A DNA stretch of 64,000 nt from a virus. Every line of letters starts with the position of its first letter. Within the stretch, counting starts at the first letter, position 1. The stretch spans positions 1-64,000 of IMG/VR virus record IMGVR_UViG_3300042934_000125; one strand, written 5' to 3'. Under the pieces are notes generated by a model. It made no database searches. It was given only the letters and a program-made list of their open reading frames with translations, and was not told the DNA's origin. Shown piece after piece: positions 25,776 to 32,456 of the stretch. The position numbers and the translations under genes were made by a program.

Positions 25776-25854
25776 GGCAATTAGCCACCTCTCCATATTA
25801 AGTTACTTGCTCATATTCTTACTCTACCAGATTATGGCTTGTCATATCAAGTAC

Positions 25855-26049
25855 CTAAACAGATTCCCGCCAATAGTCAGTGAAGTCGATTCGTTCCGTT
25901 CTTCGATACACTACAGTCCATGTGAACGGAGGTTCGTCGGCTACATAGAATCCTTGCTTAATCATCGTTTCCTTGTGCTTCTTCATCTCTGTATGATTGC
26001 TATACTTAAATACCTTCTCTGTGATTTGAGTCGTGGATAGTTGATTCAT
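25855..26049 (-). CDS. Small protein, paralogue of the upstream gene
   Basis: A 64-residue protein; AAAAGGAG 7 nt before ATG 26049 fixes the start. EMKKHKETMIKQGFYV and WTVVYRRTERI align with EMIKHRFTMRALGWKT and LTVTYEKEYRN of the gene at 26203, so the two are tandem duplicates. Function unknown. Confidence 0.65.
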   Translation of the reverse strand: MNQLSTTQITEKVFKYSNHTEMKKHKETMIKQGFYVADEPPFTWTVVYRRTERIDFTDYWRESV

Positions 26050-26203
26050 TTCTGTACTCCTTTTCATAGGTTACTGTCAGGCGTTCGTCTAAAGATGTCT
26101 TCCATCCCAATGCTCGCATTGTAAATCTATGTTTAATCATCTCGGGGATCGAATCATATGTGAATTTCTCCCGTTTTACCAGTACAGATTGCACACGTCT
26201 CAT
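26006..26203 (-). CDS. Small protein, tandem paralogue
   Basis: A 65-residue basic protein with GGGAGGT before its ATG. Its C-terminus overlaps the start of the next gene by 44 bp. It shares the MxKHxxTMxxxG pattern and a TVxYxKxY strand with that gene. Confidence 0.65.
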   Translation of the reverse strand: MRRVQSVLVKREKFTYDSIPEMIKHRFTMRALGWKTSLDERLTVTYEKEYRNESTIHDSNHREGI

Positions 26204-26268
26204 TCTGTCTACCTCCCGCGCTCTTAGCGTCTTATATGATTAGGGAGTCTGTCACCCTCCCGCGTTGT

Positions 26269-26445
26269 CTACTTCAGTTTCTTGTACTCTGCTTCGTACT
26301 GAGCAATCTCGGCTTCTATCAGGGCTTTATCGAACTCTCGCCCTTCGTAGTGCGCTATGTTCCGTTTTGATCTCAGCTTTGTGATTCTCGTTTTAATTTG
26401 TGCTTTACGGTAAGTTCTCTCATTTGTCACCTTCCACGATTCCAC
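26269..26445 (-). CDS. Small basic helical protein, GTG start
   Basis: A 58-residue protein starting at GTG 26445 with AGGAGGT 6 nt upstream. The sequence is almost all charged helix (ERTYRKAQIKTRITKLRSKR, IEAEIAQYEAEYKKLK), suggesting a helical hairpin or coiled coil. It is the first gene after the early promoter at 26466-26494. Confidence 0.7.
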   Translation of the reverse strand: MESWKVTNERTYRKAQIKTRITKLRSKRNIAHYEGREFDKALIEAEIAQYEAEYKKLK

Positions 26446-26465
26446 CTTATCACCTCCTACTTAAT

Positions 26466-26494
26466 ATTATACATGTTCCTATATTGTAAGTCAA
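26466..26494 (-). promoter_or_regulatory. Early sigma-A-like promoter with conserved spacer
   Basis: TTGACT, 17 bp (TACAATATAGGAACATG), TATAAT on the minus strand. Confidence 0.8.
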
Positions 26495-26504
26495 GCCTTG
26501 AGAC

Positions 26505-26539
26505 AAAAAAAAAACAGGCAAGCATTTCTGCTCACCCGT
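26505..26539 (-). terminator. Terminator after the 33-residue membrane protein
   Basis: ACGGGTGAGCA-GAAA-TGCTTGCCTGT, an 11-bp stem followed by ten T on the minus strand. Confidence 0.85.
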
Positions 26540-26551
26540 TTTGTGCTACTC

Positions 26552-26653
26552 CTATGCTTTCTTCCTTTTCCTTTCAGCGTACATCCCAAGCAGGAAAGGT
26601 ATGATTGCTACTGCTATGAACTCTAATAAACCTTGTGCGGCGTCCCAGATCAT
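26552..26653 (-). CDS. 33-residue single-pass membrane protein
   Basis: AGGAGG precedes ATG 26653. The protein has one hydrophobic segment (LLEFIAVAIIPFLLGMY) and a basic tail (AERKRKKA), so N-out/C-in topology is expected. It has its own early promoter and terminator, which argues that this tiny gene is real. Function unknown; small early membrane proteins of Bacillus phages often act on host envelope or division proteins. Confidence 0.7.
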   Translation of the reverse strand: MIWDAAQGLLEFIAVAIIPFLLGMYAERKRKKA

Positions 26654-26707
26654 TTTAATTGTCCTCCTCGATGGTAATCATCCACAATGTATTTGCCTTA
26701 CTGATTT

Positions 26708-26736
26708 ATTATACATAAACCTATATCATATCGCAA
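26708..26736 (-). promoter_or_regulatory. Early sigma-A-like promoter with conserved spacer
   Basis: TTGCGA, 17 bp (TATGATATAGGTTTATG), TATAAT on the minus strand, upstream of the 33-residue gene. Confidence 0.8.
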
Positions 26737-26739
26737 GCA

Positions 26740-26958
26740 TTACTTTCCAAGGGACTGCAATTCTGCGGGAAGCTGAATGACTCCCAATGATTGAAGCTGT
26801 CCAACGGTTACATTATGATCGATGATGTTAAGTATTGTCCCATAGCAAGTGGCTACACGAGACTTAACGCCTTCCAGATACTCAGTCAAGTCCATGCCTT
26901 CCGTCAGAGTATGTTCATCTCTCAGGAACTCTAAAATATTAGTTGATGTATACTCCAT
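26740..26958 (-). CDS. Hypothetical small acidic protein
   Basis: A 72-residue helical protein (NILEFLRDEHTLTEGMDLTE, YGTILNIIDHNVTVGQLQSL). GAGAGGAG precedes ATG 26958. It follows the terminator of the amidoligase-like gene without an obvious promoter of its own. Family unknown. Confidence 0.65.
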   Translation of the reverse strand: MEYTSTNILEFLRDEHTLTEGMDLTEYLEGVKSRVATCYGTILNIIDHNVTVGQLQSLGVIQLPAELQSLGK

Positions 26959-27002
26959 GTCTTATCTCCTCTCCACATCTCCCAGAATGCCCTCTAATGG
27001 AC

Positions 27003-27034
27003 AAAACAAAAGGTAGGGCTTGTACACCCTACCT
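27003..27034 (-). terminator. Terminator after the amidoligase-like gene
   Basis: AGGTAGGG-TGTACAAG-CCCTACCT, a perfect 8-bp stem followed by TTTTGTTTTG on the minus strand. Confidence 0.85.
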
Positions 27035-27039
27035 CTTAC

Positions 27040-27945
27040 TTAAAACGGCACTACCATGGGGTTAAACACTTCTGGTGCTACTTGCTGTTCTACTTTGTTG
27101 TATGACACGAAACTCTTACGGCGTTTTCTGATGTAGTAAGCGATATCCGTCCCGCCGATATCGAACTCAATGTTCATGTGTCTTGCTCTCATGTTCTCGT
27201 CGTTCGCTTCGCGTTCAAGCATTTTCGCTGTCTTCGGTCTTACCTTTTTAGTGGCAAGTGCCATTTCCAAAATTCTATTTGTAAGGCGTACCCACATCTC
27301 GATTTTTTCAAAGTCGATTGTTCCGCTATGCCCTCTAAACTCAATTGTACCGTGTTTGACATATGAACAAGTGTTAATGTGGTAGTAACGCTTCTCAGTG
27401 TAATAGTGGCTTCCTGCTCCGCAGATGTCAACTCTGAAATCAGCCATCGTATCACATGCAAGCACTTTCTCAAGTTGCGCTCCTTCAATCGGCTTGCAGA
27501 AGCGGTTATCTTCGCGTCTACTAAGTGGTAGCATAGTCATCATTGTTTCCTCGTGCTTTGCCCACATTTGATAAAGGTTTTTAAATTGCTCAAGTGTAGT
27601 GTAATCCGAAGCGTCATGATGTACATGCAATCCGCAACGTTTGTCCACTTTTGCTCCGACTTCTTCAAGCGTTTGGCATACGATTTGAAGTTCACGGAAG
27701 TCGCTTAGTACTGGGCTAACGATTTCGGCTCCACCTTGTACCGAAGCGTCTGGTTCTACTTTCCATTCATTGTAATCATAGTGCTGAGCGGATGATAACG
27801 CTCTTGCTCTCAAGCCTTTCGCTCTCAGCTTTGCCGCAAACTCTTCTTTCGTAACTACCAGTTCAGCGATCTCCATTTCTACTCCGAATTTGAATGCTCG
27901 TACCATTTTGACTCTCAGTAGTTCCATCGCATTTTTGTTTCCCAT
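27040..27945 (-). CDS. Amidoligase_2-like COOH-NH2 ligase
   Basis: A 301-residue protein of the predicted amidoligase family (ATP-dependent carboxylate-amine ligase). It shows FGVEMEI (about residue 17), EPDASVQGGAEIVSPVL, the CGLHVHHDAS motif (about 107) and RYYHINTCSYVKHGTIEFRG (about 188), the conserved acidic, His and Arg residues of the family. These enzymes are predicted to form amide or peptide bonds on unknown small molecules or proteins. The start at 27945 is 8 nt after AAAGGTGAG; a GTG at 27954 is too close. It is expressed from an early promoter and is divergent from the only plus-strand gene. Confidence 0.82.
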   Translation of the reverse strand: MGNKNAMELLRVKMVRAFKFGVEMEIAELVVTKEEFAAKLRAKGLRARALSSAQHYDYNEWKVEPDASVQGGAEIVSPVLSDFRELQIVCQTLEEVGAKVDKRCGLHVHHDASDYTTLEQFKNLYQMWAKHEETMMTMLPLSRREDNRFCKPIEGAQLEKVLACDTMADFRVDICGAGSHYYTEKRYYHINTCSYVKHGTIEFRGHSGTIDFEKIEMWVRLTNRILEMALATKKVRPKTAKMLEREANDENMRARHMNIEFDIGGTDIAYYIRKRRKSFVSYNKVEQQVAPEVFNPMVVPF

Positions 27946-27994
27946 GTGTGTCACTCACCTTTTCTCTGTTTGTGTGTTTCAACCTTATATCCCT

Positions 27995-28023
27995 ACTATA
28001 CACTAACCTATATAATATTACAA
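27995..28023 (-). promoter_or_regulatory. Early sigma-A-like promoter with conserved spacer
   Basis: TTGTAA, 17 bp (TATTATATAGGTTAGTG), TATAGT on the minus strand, for the amidoligase-like gene. It is back-to-back with the plus-strand promoter at 28068-28096. Confidence 0.82.
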
Positions 28024-28067
28024 GCCAACAGACAAAATAATTGATAACTTTATTTTCGTCCCTTTAC

Positions 28068-28096
28068 TTGACTTATTATATAGGTTGTACTATAAT
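28068..28096 (+). promoter_or_regulatory. Early sigma-A-like promoter on the plus strand
   Basis: TTGACT, 17 bp (TATTATATAGGTTGTAC), TATAAT. It has the same conserved spacer as the minus-strand early promoters. Confidence 0.85.
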
Positions 28097-28135
28097 AAAG
28101 GAGTAAGGCAAACAAACAGAAAAGGTGAGTGGAAC

Positions 28136-28330
28136 ATGAAAGAAGGATCGAAACTGTACGCGCTGAATGATCAAGAATTACTAACGGTGATCATCGCACT
28201 GAGAAAGATGGAAACGCAAGAAGCCGCTGACGTGGCGATGTACTTAGTGTATATGCAACATGCACAATACAATGAGACAGCGATTCAACAAGTCGCCGCG
28301 GGAATAGAGTTAGAGAAGGAGAAGCCCTAA
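28136..28330 (+). CDS. Small helical protein, the only plus-strand gene
   Basis: A 64-residue protein. AAAAGGTGAG 6-7 nt upstream of ATG 28136 is nearly identical to the leader of the divergent amidoligase-like gene. The sequence is helical (LNDQELLTVIIALRKMETQE, DVAMYLVYMQHAQY) with an acidic/basic tail. It has its own promoter, leader and terminator, so it is well supported in spite of its orientation. No family recognised. Confidence 0.8.
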   Translation: MKEGSKLYALNDQELLTVIIALRKMETQEAADVAMYLVYMQHAQYNETAIQQVAAGIELEKEKP

Positions 28331-28342
28331 CGGGCTTTTTCT
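28322..28342 (+). terminator. Terminator of the plus-strand gene
   Basis: AAGCCC-TAAC-GGGCTT followed by TTTCTCTTT. The gene's TAA stop lies in the loop. Confidence 0.85.
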
Positions 28343-28365
28343 CTTTGGACATCCAGAGCGCGGGA

Positions 28366-28569
28366 CTATTCAGAGTCCTCCTCTTCTTCCTCCAAGCTAT
28401 CAACCTCGTATACGGCGATATTAACTCCCTTTTCCTGAAGATATAACATGCCCATTTGGACTTTGGCTAACTCCAGAACTGCCATCGTTTCAGTCTTCGT
28501 CAATTCATTATCTAAGATGGATACTGCGTCTGCTACTACGTCATACTCAATTACGATTGTCTTTTTCAT
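28366..28569 (-). CDS. Hypothetical small protein with acidic tail
   Basis: A 67-residue protein. ATG 28569 has GGAGGG 7 nt upstream and lies just after the TerL stop. A strand-helix pattern (MKKTIVIEYDVVADAVSILD, TMAVLELAKVQMGMLYLQEK) ends in LEEEEEDSE. It is the last gene of the terminase transcript and converges on the plus-strand gene. Confidence 0.65.
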   Translation of the reverse strand: MKKTIVIEYDVVADAVSILDNELTKTETMAVLELAKVQMGMLYLQEKGVNIAVYEVDSLEEEEEDSE

Positions 28570-28587
28570 GCTGTATCCCTCCATATG

Positions 28588-30111
28588 TTAAATTCTGAAT
28601 GCGCCTCGATCAAGAACCCTTGCTTGCCCGCCTTGCTCTGCTACCGTCATAGCGAAATCCATACCATCAAATAAGTCATCATGCTCAACCTCGGGGAACA
28701 AGAGTAAGGTTTCCTCTAAATCTTGCATATTGTCCCTGAAGAATACCTTACCATTCTCAAACAGAGCCGATCTACGTAGTGCCCTACTAATTTTATCCCT
28801 TACTGTCTTGATATTGATCAAAGGAAGGGTACTGCTTCTGCGAAGTTCTTGCGCCATCGCCAATTGGTAAGCGTTTGTCTCAATACCGATACGCTCAACC
28901 ATGGGGAATTTATCATATCCGTATTGCATGATCTTAGTGAACTGAGCATCAAACGTTAAACGCTCTTTTACATAGTCAAGAATAAAGATATTCTTTTCGT
29001 CATCCAGACCGATTACCATAAGGACGAAGTAATCCGCTGAACTCTGCTGAGAGACTGCTAAGTCGATACCCATATAGACCTTTACTTTCTTTTTATGGGA
29101 TTGTCCTTCTCTGTCACGATATGTAACATAGACCTCATTCGACTCCGTAATGGTGTAGCCGTCAAAATGTCTGAAGTATTCAGGCTTGTAGATGTTACCT
29201 TTAGCTAACTCTACGTCATTCTGATACTGCATCCCGAAGATGATCGATCCAGACTCAATACGTATCTTTTGTACAGTTGGAAGGTCGAACTTATCTGCCC
29301 ATAGGCTAAACTCTTCACCTTGCTTCAGTTCTGCAGGAATGATTCCTTTATCCCGCCAAGTACGATGCGATTTCTTGCTCTCGTCAAACTTGTTAATCGA
29401 CATCTGAATCTGGACATGGTAGTTACCTGAGTCAATGAAGTTCTGGTACAAGTCAAGAGGATGGTATCTCGTTCCGAGAATATGCATCTCACCCTCTGGT
29501 TCGAGTGTTGGTGATAATGCTGAGTAGAACCATTCCTTCAGCTTCACCCGCTGTGATTCTGTACGGGCATTTTCAAACCCTACTAAGTCATCTGCAATGA
29601 TAACGTCAAAGTGCTTCGATACAACCGCACCAGACGCGCCTAAAGCGGTCATAGTTGCTTCTTTTTTGATAATGGTACGTGTGTTCACTGTAAATTGAGT
29701 ATCGTTCCATTGCTTCTTGTTCTGCATATCCCCGAATACTCGAATAAGATCGTCATTTACTTCAAAGTGTTGTCTCACCTCCTTTAAAAAGGCTTGCGCG
29801 ATACCTTGTGATTTAGAGCCTACCATCATCCGAATGTTAGGTTCTCGGAGGATTTTAGTGATGCAATAATCTACGTCACCTACTGTGGACTTACCATGAC
29901 CACGCGGAGCAAGATCAAGGGTAAATCTATGACTTGATATATGTCTAATGATCTTTAGATGTAAGGGCTGAAGATTACGCTTAGTGATGAATCTACAGAC
30001 CGTCAAGTATGCGGCTTCGAAGTCATCCCCCATAACCATTTCCCGTACATATGCATCTGGGACGCCTTGTGAACCATCGAAGCTATAACACCAATTATCC
30101 CGCTTTATCAT
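28588..30111 (-). CDS. terL: Terminase large subunit
   Basis: A 507-residue packaging motor. The ATPase has Walker A LAPRGHGKST (residues 67-76) and Walker B VIIADDLVGF (about 172); the nuclease domain starts at MGIDLAVSQ (about 328), with later acidic residues in ERIGIETNAYQ and HDDLFDGMDFA. AAAGGGGAAC precedes ATG 30111. TerS is 1.5 kb upstream in the same transcript, separated by five small genes. The length and motifs are those of an intact protein, without intron or intein. Confidence 0.94.
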   Translation of the reverse strand: MIKRDNWCYSFDGSQGVPDAYVREMVMGDDFEAAYLTVCRFITKRNLQPLHLKIIRHISSHRFTLDLAPRGHGKSTVGDVDYCITKILREPNIRMMVGSKSQGIAQAFLKEVRQHFEVNDDLIRVFGDMQNKKQWNDTQFTVNTRTIIKKEATMTALGASGAVVSKHFDVIIADDLVGFENARTESQRVKLKEWFYSALSPTLEPEGEMHILGTRYHPLDLYQNFIDSGNYHVQIQMSINKFDESKKSHRTWRDKGIIPAELKQGEEFSLWADKFDLPTVQKIRIESGSIIFGMQYQNDVELAKGNIYKPEYFRHFDGYTITESNEVYVTYRDREGQSHKKKVKVYMGIDLAVSQQSSADYFVLMVIGLDDEKNIFILDYVKERLTFDAQFTKIMQYGYDKFPMVERIGIETNAYQLAMAQELRRSSTLPLINIKTVRDKISRALRRSALFENGKVFFRDNMQDLEETLLLFPEVEHDDLFDGMDFAMTVAEQGGQARVLDRGAFRI

Positions 30112-30131
30112 GTGTTCCCCTTTCTGGACAT

Positions 30132-30153
30132 AAAAAAAGAGCCTTTCGGCTCC
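30132..30153 (-). terminator. Terminator upstream of TerL
   Basis: GGAGCC-GAAA-GGCTC followed by seven T on the minus strand. TerL lies 20 nt beyond and has no clear promoter, so read-through is expected. Confidence 0.85.
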
Positions 30154-30371
30154 TATTCAATCCTATATCGTTTATCGATCTTTACCTCAAATGCTCCTAA
30201 CTTCTTGATAACGTTCTGCAATTCAATCGGAGTAGGGAAGCTATTGAATACATACTTTAATGGACTTTTGATCTCGTCACCTGCAAAATCATAGGCGACC
30301 ACGTAGTAAATTTCCCTCAACTTAGGTTGACAGTTGGGACAATTTCTCCCCATATGGCTTTCACAATTCAT
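30153..30371 (-). CDS. Small protein with zinc-ribbon-like N-terminus
   Basis: A 72-residue protein; AAGGAGGT precedes ATG 30371, which overlaps the upstream stop (ATGA). The N-terminus MNCESHMGRNCPNCQPK gives Cys at 3, 11 and 14, a possible zinc site; the rest is a compact domain (YYVVAYDFAGDEIKSPLKYV). Unknown family. Confidence 0.7.
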   Translation of the reverse strand: MNCESHMGRNCPNCQPKLREIYYVVAYDFAGDEIKSPLKYVFNSFPTPIELQNVIKKLGAFEVKIDKRYRIE

Positions 30372-30595
30372 TCCGCTTCTACCTCCTTGAATACGCCGCA
30401 ATCGAGATTATTGATTACTACGCTCTTATGGTAAGCTATGCAATTAAGATCAGGTTCATTTGACATATTCGCGTAAAGAGTGTCGCCCCTGTCCCAGACC
30501 ACTACCATATACTTCTCATTAAACTCATACATCGTATATACATGATCTTTATTATTATGGTAAATGAACTTTGTTCCGCTTTTCAATGCTCTCAT
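30368..30595 (-). CDS. Hypothetical small protein, beta-rich
   Basis: A 75-residue protein (GTKFIYHNNKDHVYTMYEFN, YMVVVWDRGDTLYANM). This pattern resembles the N-terminus of the 202-residue protein at 34163 (DKFYAVHKDDQDCVYTITKK, YVVSWGAHGRYES), so the two probably share a domain. Function unknown. Confidence 0.7.
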   Translation of the reverse strand: MRALKSGTKFIYHNNKDHVYTMYEFNEKYMVVVWDRGDTLYANMSNEPDLNCIAYHKSVVINNLDCGVFKEVEAE

Positions 30596-30621
30596 GTTAT
30601 ATTGCCTCCCATTATGGTATG

Positions 30622-30644
30622 AAAAAAGGGCTAAAGATTAGCCC
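30622..30644 (-). terminator. Terminator inside the TerS-TerL interval
   Basis: GGGCTAA-TC-TTTAGCCC followed by TTTTTT on the minus strand. Confidence 0.8.
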
Positions 30645-30841
30645 AGTTTATTCGTTTCTCTCAGATCACGCTTCAATGTGTAATTCTCGTTGTTGAGTTT
30701 TGTATTCATGTCCAAGAGTTGATTATTCTCTTGACGCAAACGATCAGCTTCCTTACCGTTCGCACTCTCGATCTTTGTACATGCTACAACTACAATTCCG
30801 AACATGAAGCTAATTAAGACCCATACCCATTGCCATGTCAT
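30638..30841 (-). CDS. Small membrane-anchored coiled-coil protein, possible lipoprotein
   Basis: A 67-residue protein. A hydrophobic N-terminus (WVWVLISFMFGIVVVAC) ends in VVAC, a plausible lipobox, with Cys at about 21. The remainder is a polar coiled coil (EADRLRQENNQLLDMNTKLN). Either a transmembrane anchor or a lipoprotein fits. Its small size and coiled coil recall spanin-like proteins, but these are a Gram-negative device, so the role is open. ATG overlaps the upstream stop. Confidence 0.7.
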   Translation of the reverse strand: MTWQWVWVLISFMFGIVVVACTKIESANGKEADRLRQENNQLLDMNTKLNNENYTLKRDLRETNKLG

Positions 30842-31215
30842 TATTTGTACGCTCCTGTCTTGCCGTATAAGGCTGAATTATACCCGAGAACACGGCTGTT
30901 AATATCAACACCTTCAGACAACTCTCTGATACGCTTTTGCATCTTCTTGATATCTGCCCGATACTTGGCAATGAGATATCCTCGGCTGATATCAAATTCA
31001 TCAGTAGGATTACATCTTGCTACACCCTTTGTACCATCCTCAAGGATGACTACAGTGGTACGATCTGCATAGTTGTAGATCACCTTATGAGACGATTCTG
31101 AGTTCTGAATGAATTGCTCTTGAATCAAAGAACCGTCTGGGTTTGTAATGATACTGTTGAAAGTAGATGGAAGGTTGCGGTAATGATGAATTTTAACTGA
31201 TGATTGCTTCTTCAT
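30841..31215 (-). CDS. Hypothetical protein in the terminase interval
   Basis: A 124-residue protein: a beta-rich N-terminal half (FNSIITNPDGSLIQEQFIQN, NYADRTTVVILEDGTKGVAR) and a helical C-terminal half (YRADIKKMQKRIRELSE). Stop and start overlap with its neighbour (TAATG). Function unknown; the position suggests a packaging or early virion role. Confidence 0.7.
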   Translation of the reverse strand: MKKQSSVKIHHYRNLPSTFNSIITNPDGSLIQEQFIQNSESSHKVIYNYADRTTVVILEDGTKGVARCNPTDEFDISRGYLIAKYRADIKKMQKRIRELSEGVDINSRVLGYNSALYGKTGAYK

Positions 31216-31217
31216 GA

Positions 31218-31493
31218 TTACTTCGCCTCCAAGATCAGTTTGTATTGTGCTGAAGGATAATGCATCGTGAAGTGTTTCGAGGTAAGTTCTTCTTGAAGTT
31301 TTTCCTCAGTCAAGTTACTATTCCATGCACCTGATCCACTGATTGACATCATATCATACCTCAAGCCACTATAAGACTCACCATCATATCTACGGTGTTG
31401 CATTACGATGTACAGATTACCTGCCATTTGAAGGATGTCTCCTGCTTGTACTGGGTACTTCACCTGTTTTGGTACGTTAACTTGAAGTTGCAT
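31218..31493 (-). CDS. Hypothetical beta-rich small protein
   Basis: A 91-residue protein. AAGGTGG precedes ATG 31493; an in-frame ATG at 31574 lies upstream of the promoter's start point. YPVQAGDILQMAGNLYIVMQ is a small beta-barrel-like stretch. It is the first gene after the middle promoter at 31535-31568, so the TerL transcript has a second promoter here. Confidence 0.7.
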   Translation of the reverse strand: MQLQVNVPKQVKYPVQAGDILQMAGNLYIVMQHRRYDGESYSGLRYDMMSISGSGAWNSNLTEEKLQEELTSKHFTMHYPSAQYKLILEAK

Positions 31494-31534
31494 TGTTTGT
31501 TTCCACCTTTTCGTTGGTTTATTTTGCCCTACAC

Positions 31535-31568
31535 TTAATCTAATCGTGTGCAGTTCGGGGACTAAACC
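31535..31568 (-). promoter_or_regulatory. Middle promoter, phage-specific class
   Basis: GGTTTAGTCCCC-N11-GATTAGATTAA on the minus strand, between TerS and the gene at 31493. Confidence 0.7.
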
Positions 31569-31588
31569 AACCAACGAAAAAGTTTTTA

Positions 31589-32125
31589 TTATTCCCCGTC
31601 TAAGATACTATGTGCTTCTGCCTTAATTGCCGATGCCATTTCCTTAATGACTTCCCTGTCAGATTCCGTTAGACCTGTATTCGTCTGATTGACCTTTGTG
31701 ATCTCCGTGGATTCACCTAATAGAAGCATATCCAGTTTCACAAGCCTCTCCAGATCACTCACGTTCCTTGCGCGGAACTTATCATCCTTGAAGTCCTTTA
31801 CGATTTGCCCTACCATCGCCTTAATTAGCTTTCTATACTGTGATTTCTCCTCTACTACTGCTGAGATCGTCGTCTCGCTCAATCGGCGGGAGATTTCGAT
31901 GTCATACTGATTACATCTATCCTTCCAGTTAAAGCGTCTCGACCACTCATACAGCGTTCTAAGCGTCTTTCCTGTATGTTCGGCTACTCGCTCATAGGAA
32001 CGATCTTTACCGAGATTATAGTAGTATTCAAATGCGGCTCTTTGGAACGGCTTTTCCACTTTATACTTACCATCTCCTGCCGCTTCGATTACCTCTTCAG
32101 ATGGTTCGATGTAGTTTTCCTCCAT
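31589..32125 (-). CDS. terS: Terminase small subunit
   Basis: A 178-residue protein. The N-terminal 80 residues are a TerS-type helix-turn-helix (RAAFEYYYNLGKDRSYERVA, HTGKTLRTLYEWSRRFNWKD), followed by oligomerisation helices (LSETTISAVVEEKSQYRKLI) and a helical C-terminus (REVIKEMASAIKAEAHSIL). It recognises the packaging site and loads TerL. AAAGGAG lies 13 nt upstream of the ATG, rather far. The gene follows a tiny membrane protein gene. Confidence 0.88.
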   Translation of the reverse strand: MEENYIEPSEEVIEAAGDGKYKVEKPFQRAAFEYYYNLGKDRSYERVAEHTGKTLRTLYEWSRRFNWKDRCNQYDIEISRRLSETTISAVVEEKSQYRKLIKAMVGQIVKDFKDDKFRARNVSDLERLVKLDMLLLGESTEITKVNQTNTGLTESDREVIKEMASAIKAEAHSILDGE

Positions 32126-32127
32126 AG

Positions 32128-32277
32128 TTAGATCAACTCTCCTTTCTTATCGTATCTGATTATCTTCGGTGGTGCAGGTGGTTCTATAACTGGGACATTT
32201 ACTGGGAAGAATGAGAAGAAAGCTACCATGGCGTAAATGTTGCAAAAAGTCCGTATCATTTTTTCAATTTGTTTCAT
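32128..32277 (-). CDS. 49-residue membrane-associated protein
   Basis: ATG 32277 opens 49 codons ending just before TerS. It starts MKQIEKMIRTFCNIYAMVAF, has a short hydrophobic stretch (IYAMVAFFSFF) and a Pro-rich tail (VPVIEPPAPPKIIRYDKKGE). An AGGAAGG site lies about 13 nt upstream. The gene is first after the candidate late element at 32332-32352. Probable but not certain. Confidence 0.5.
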   Translation of the reverse strand: MKQIEKMIRTFCNIYAMVAFFSFFPVNVPVIEPPAPPKIIRYDKKGELI

Positions 32278-32331
32278 TTATCTTCATTTTCCTTCCTATT
32301 TAGGAGATCATCGCACTATTTTTACATCTTT

Positions 32332-32352
32332 TCATACTATCTTAGCTACAAG
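32332..32352 (-). promoter_or_regulatory. Candidate late promoter/regulatory element, copy 2
   Basis: The minus strand reads CTTGTAGCTAAGATAGTATG(A), matching the element upstream of the portal gene at 18 of 21 positions. It lies between a terminator (32367-32419) and the TerS operon. Confidence 0.4.
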
Positions 32353-32366
32353 ACAGGGTAAAATAG

Positions 32367-32419
32367 CAAAAAAGAGGCTTCCTACAGTCCTCATATGGAG
32401 AATTGTAAGAGCCTCTTTT
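32367..32419 (-). terminator. Long terminator hairpin before the TerS operon
   Basis: AAAGAGGCT...AGCCTCTTT outer stem with further inner pairs (CTTACA/TGTAGG, CTCC/GGAG), then TTTTTT on the minus strand. Confidence 0.85.
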
Positions 32420-32456
32420 ACATCTTATTCTTTGCTATAGTGTATATTACTATATA

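Noticed and set aside
25797-25850. Possible promoter (TTGATA...TAGAGT) upstream of the acidic-tail gene
   Set aside because: The spacing is 18 bp, boxes are weak and it lacks the motifs of the two promoter classes here.
26240-26262. GGGAG...CTCCC hairpin after the 58-residue gene
   Set aside because: Stem of only five pairs and no T-run, so not accepted as a terminator.
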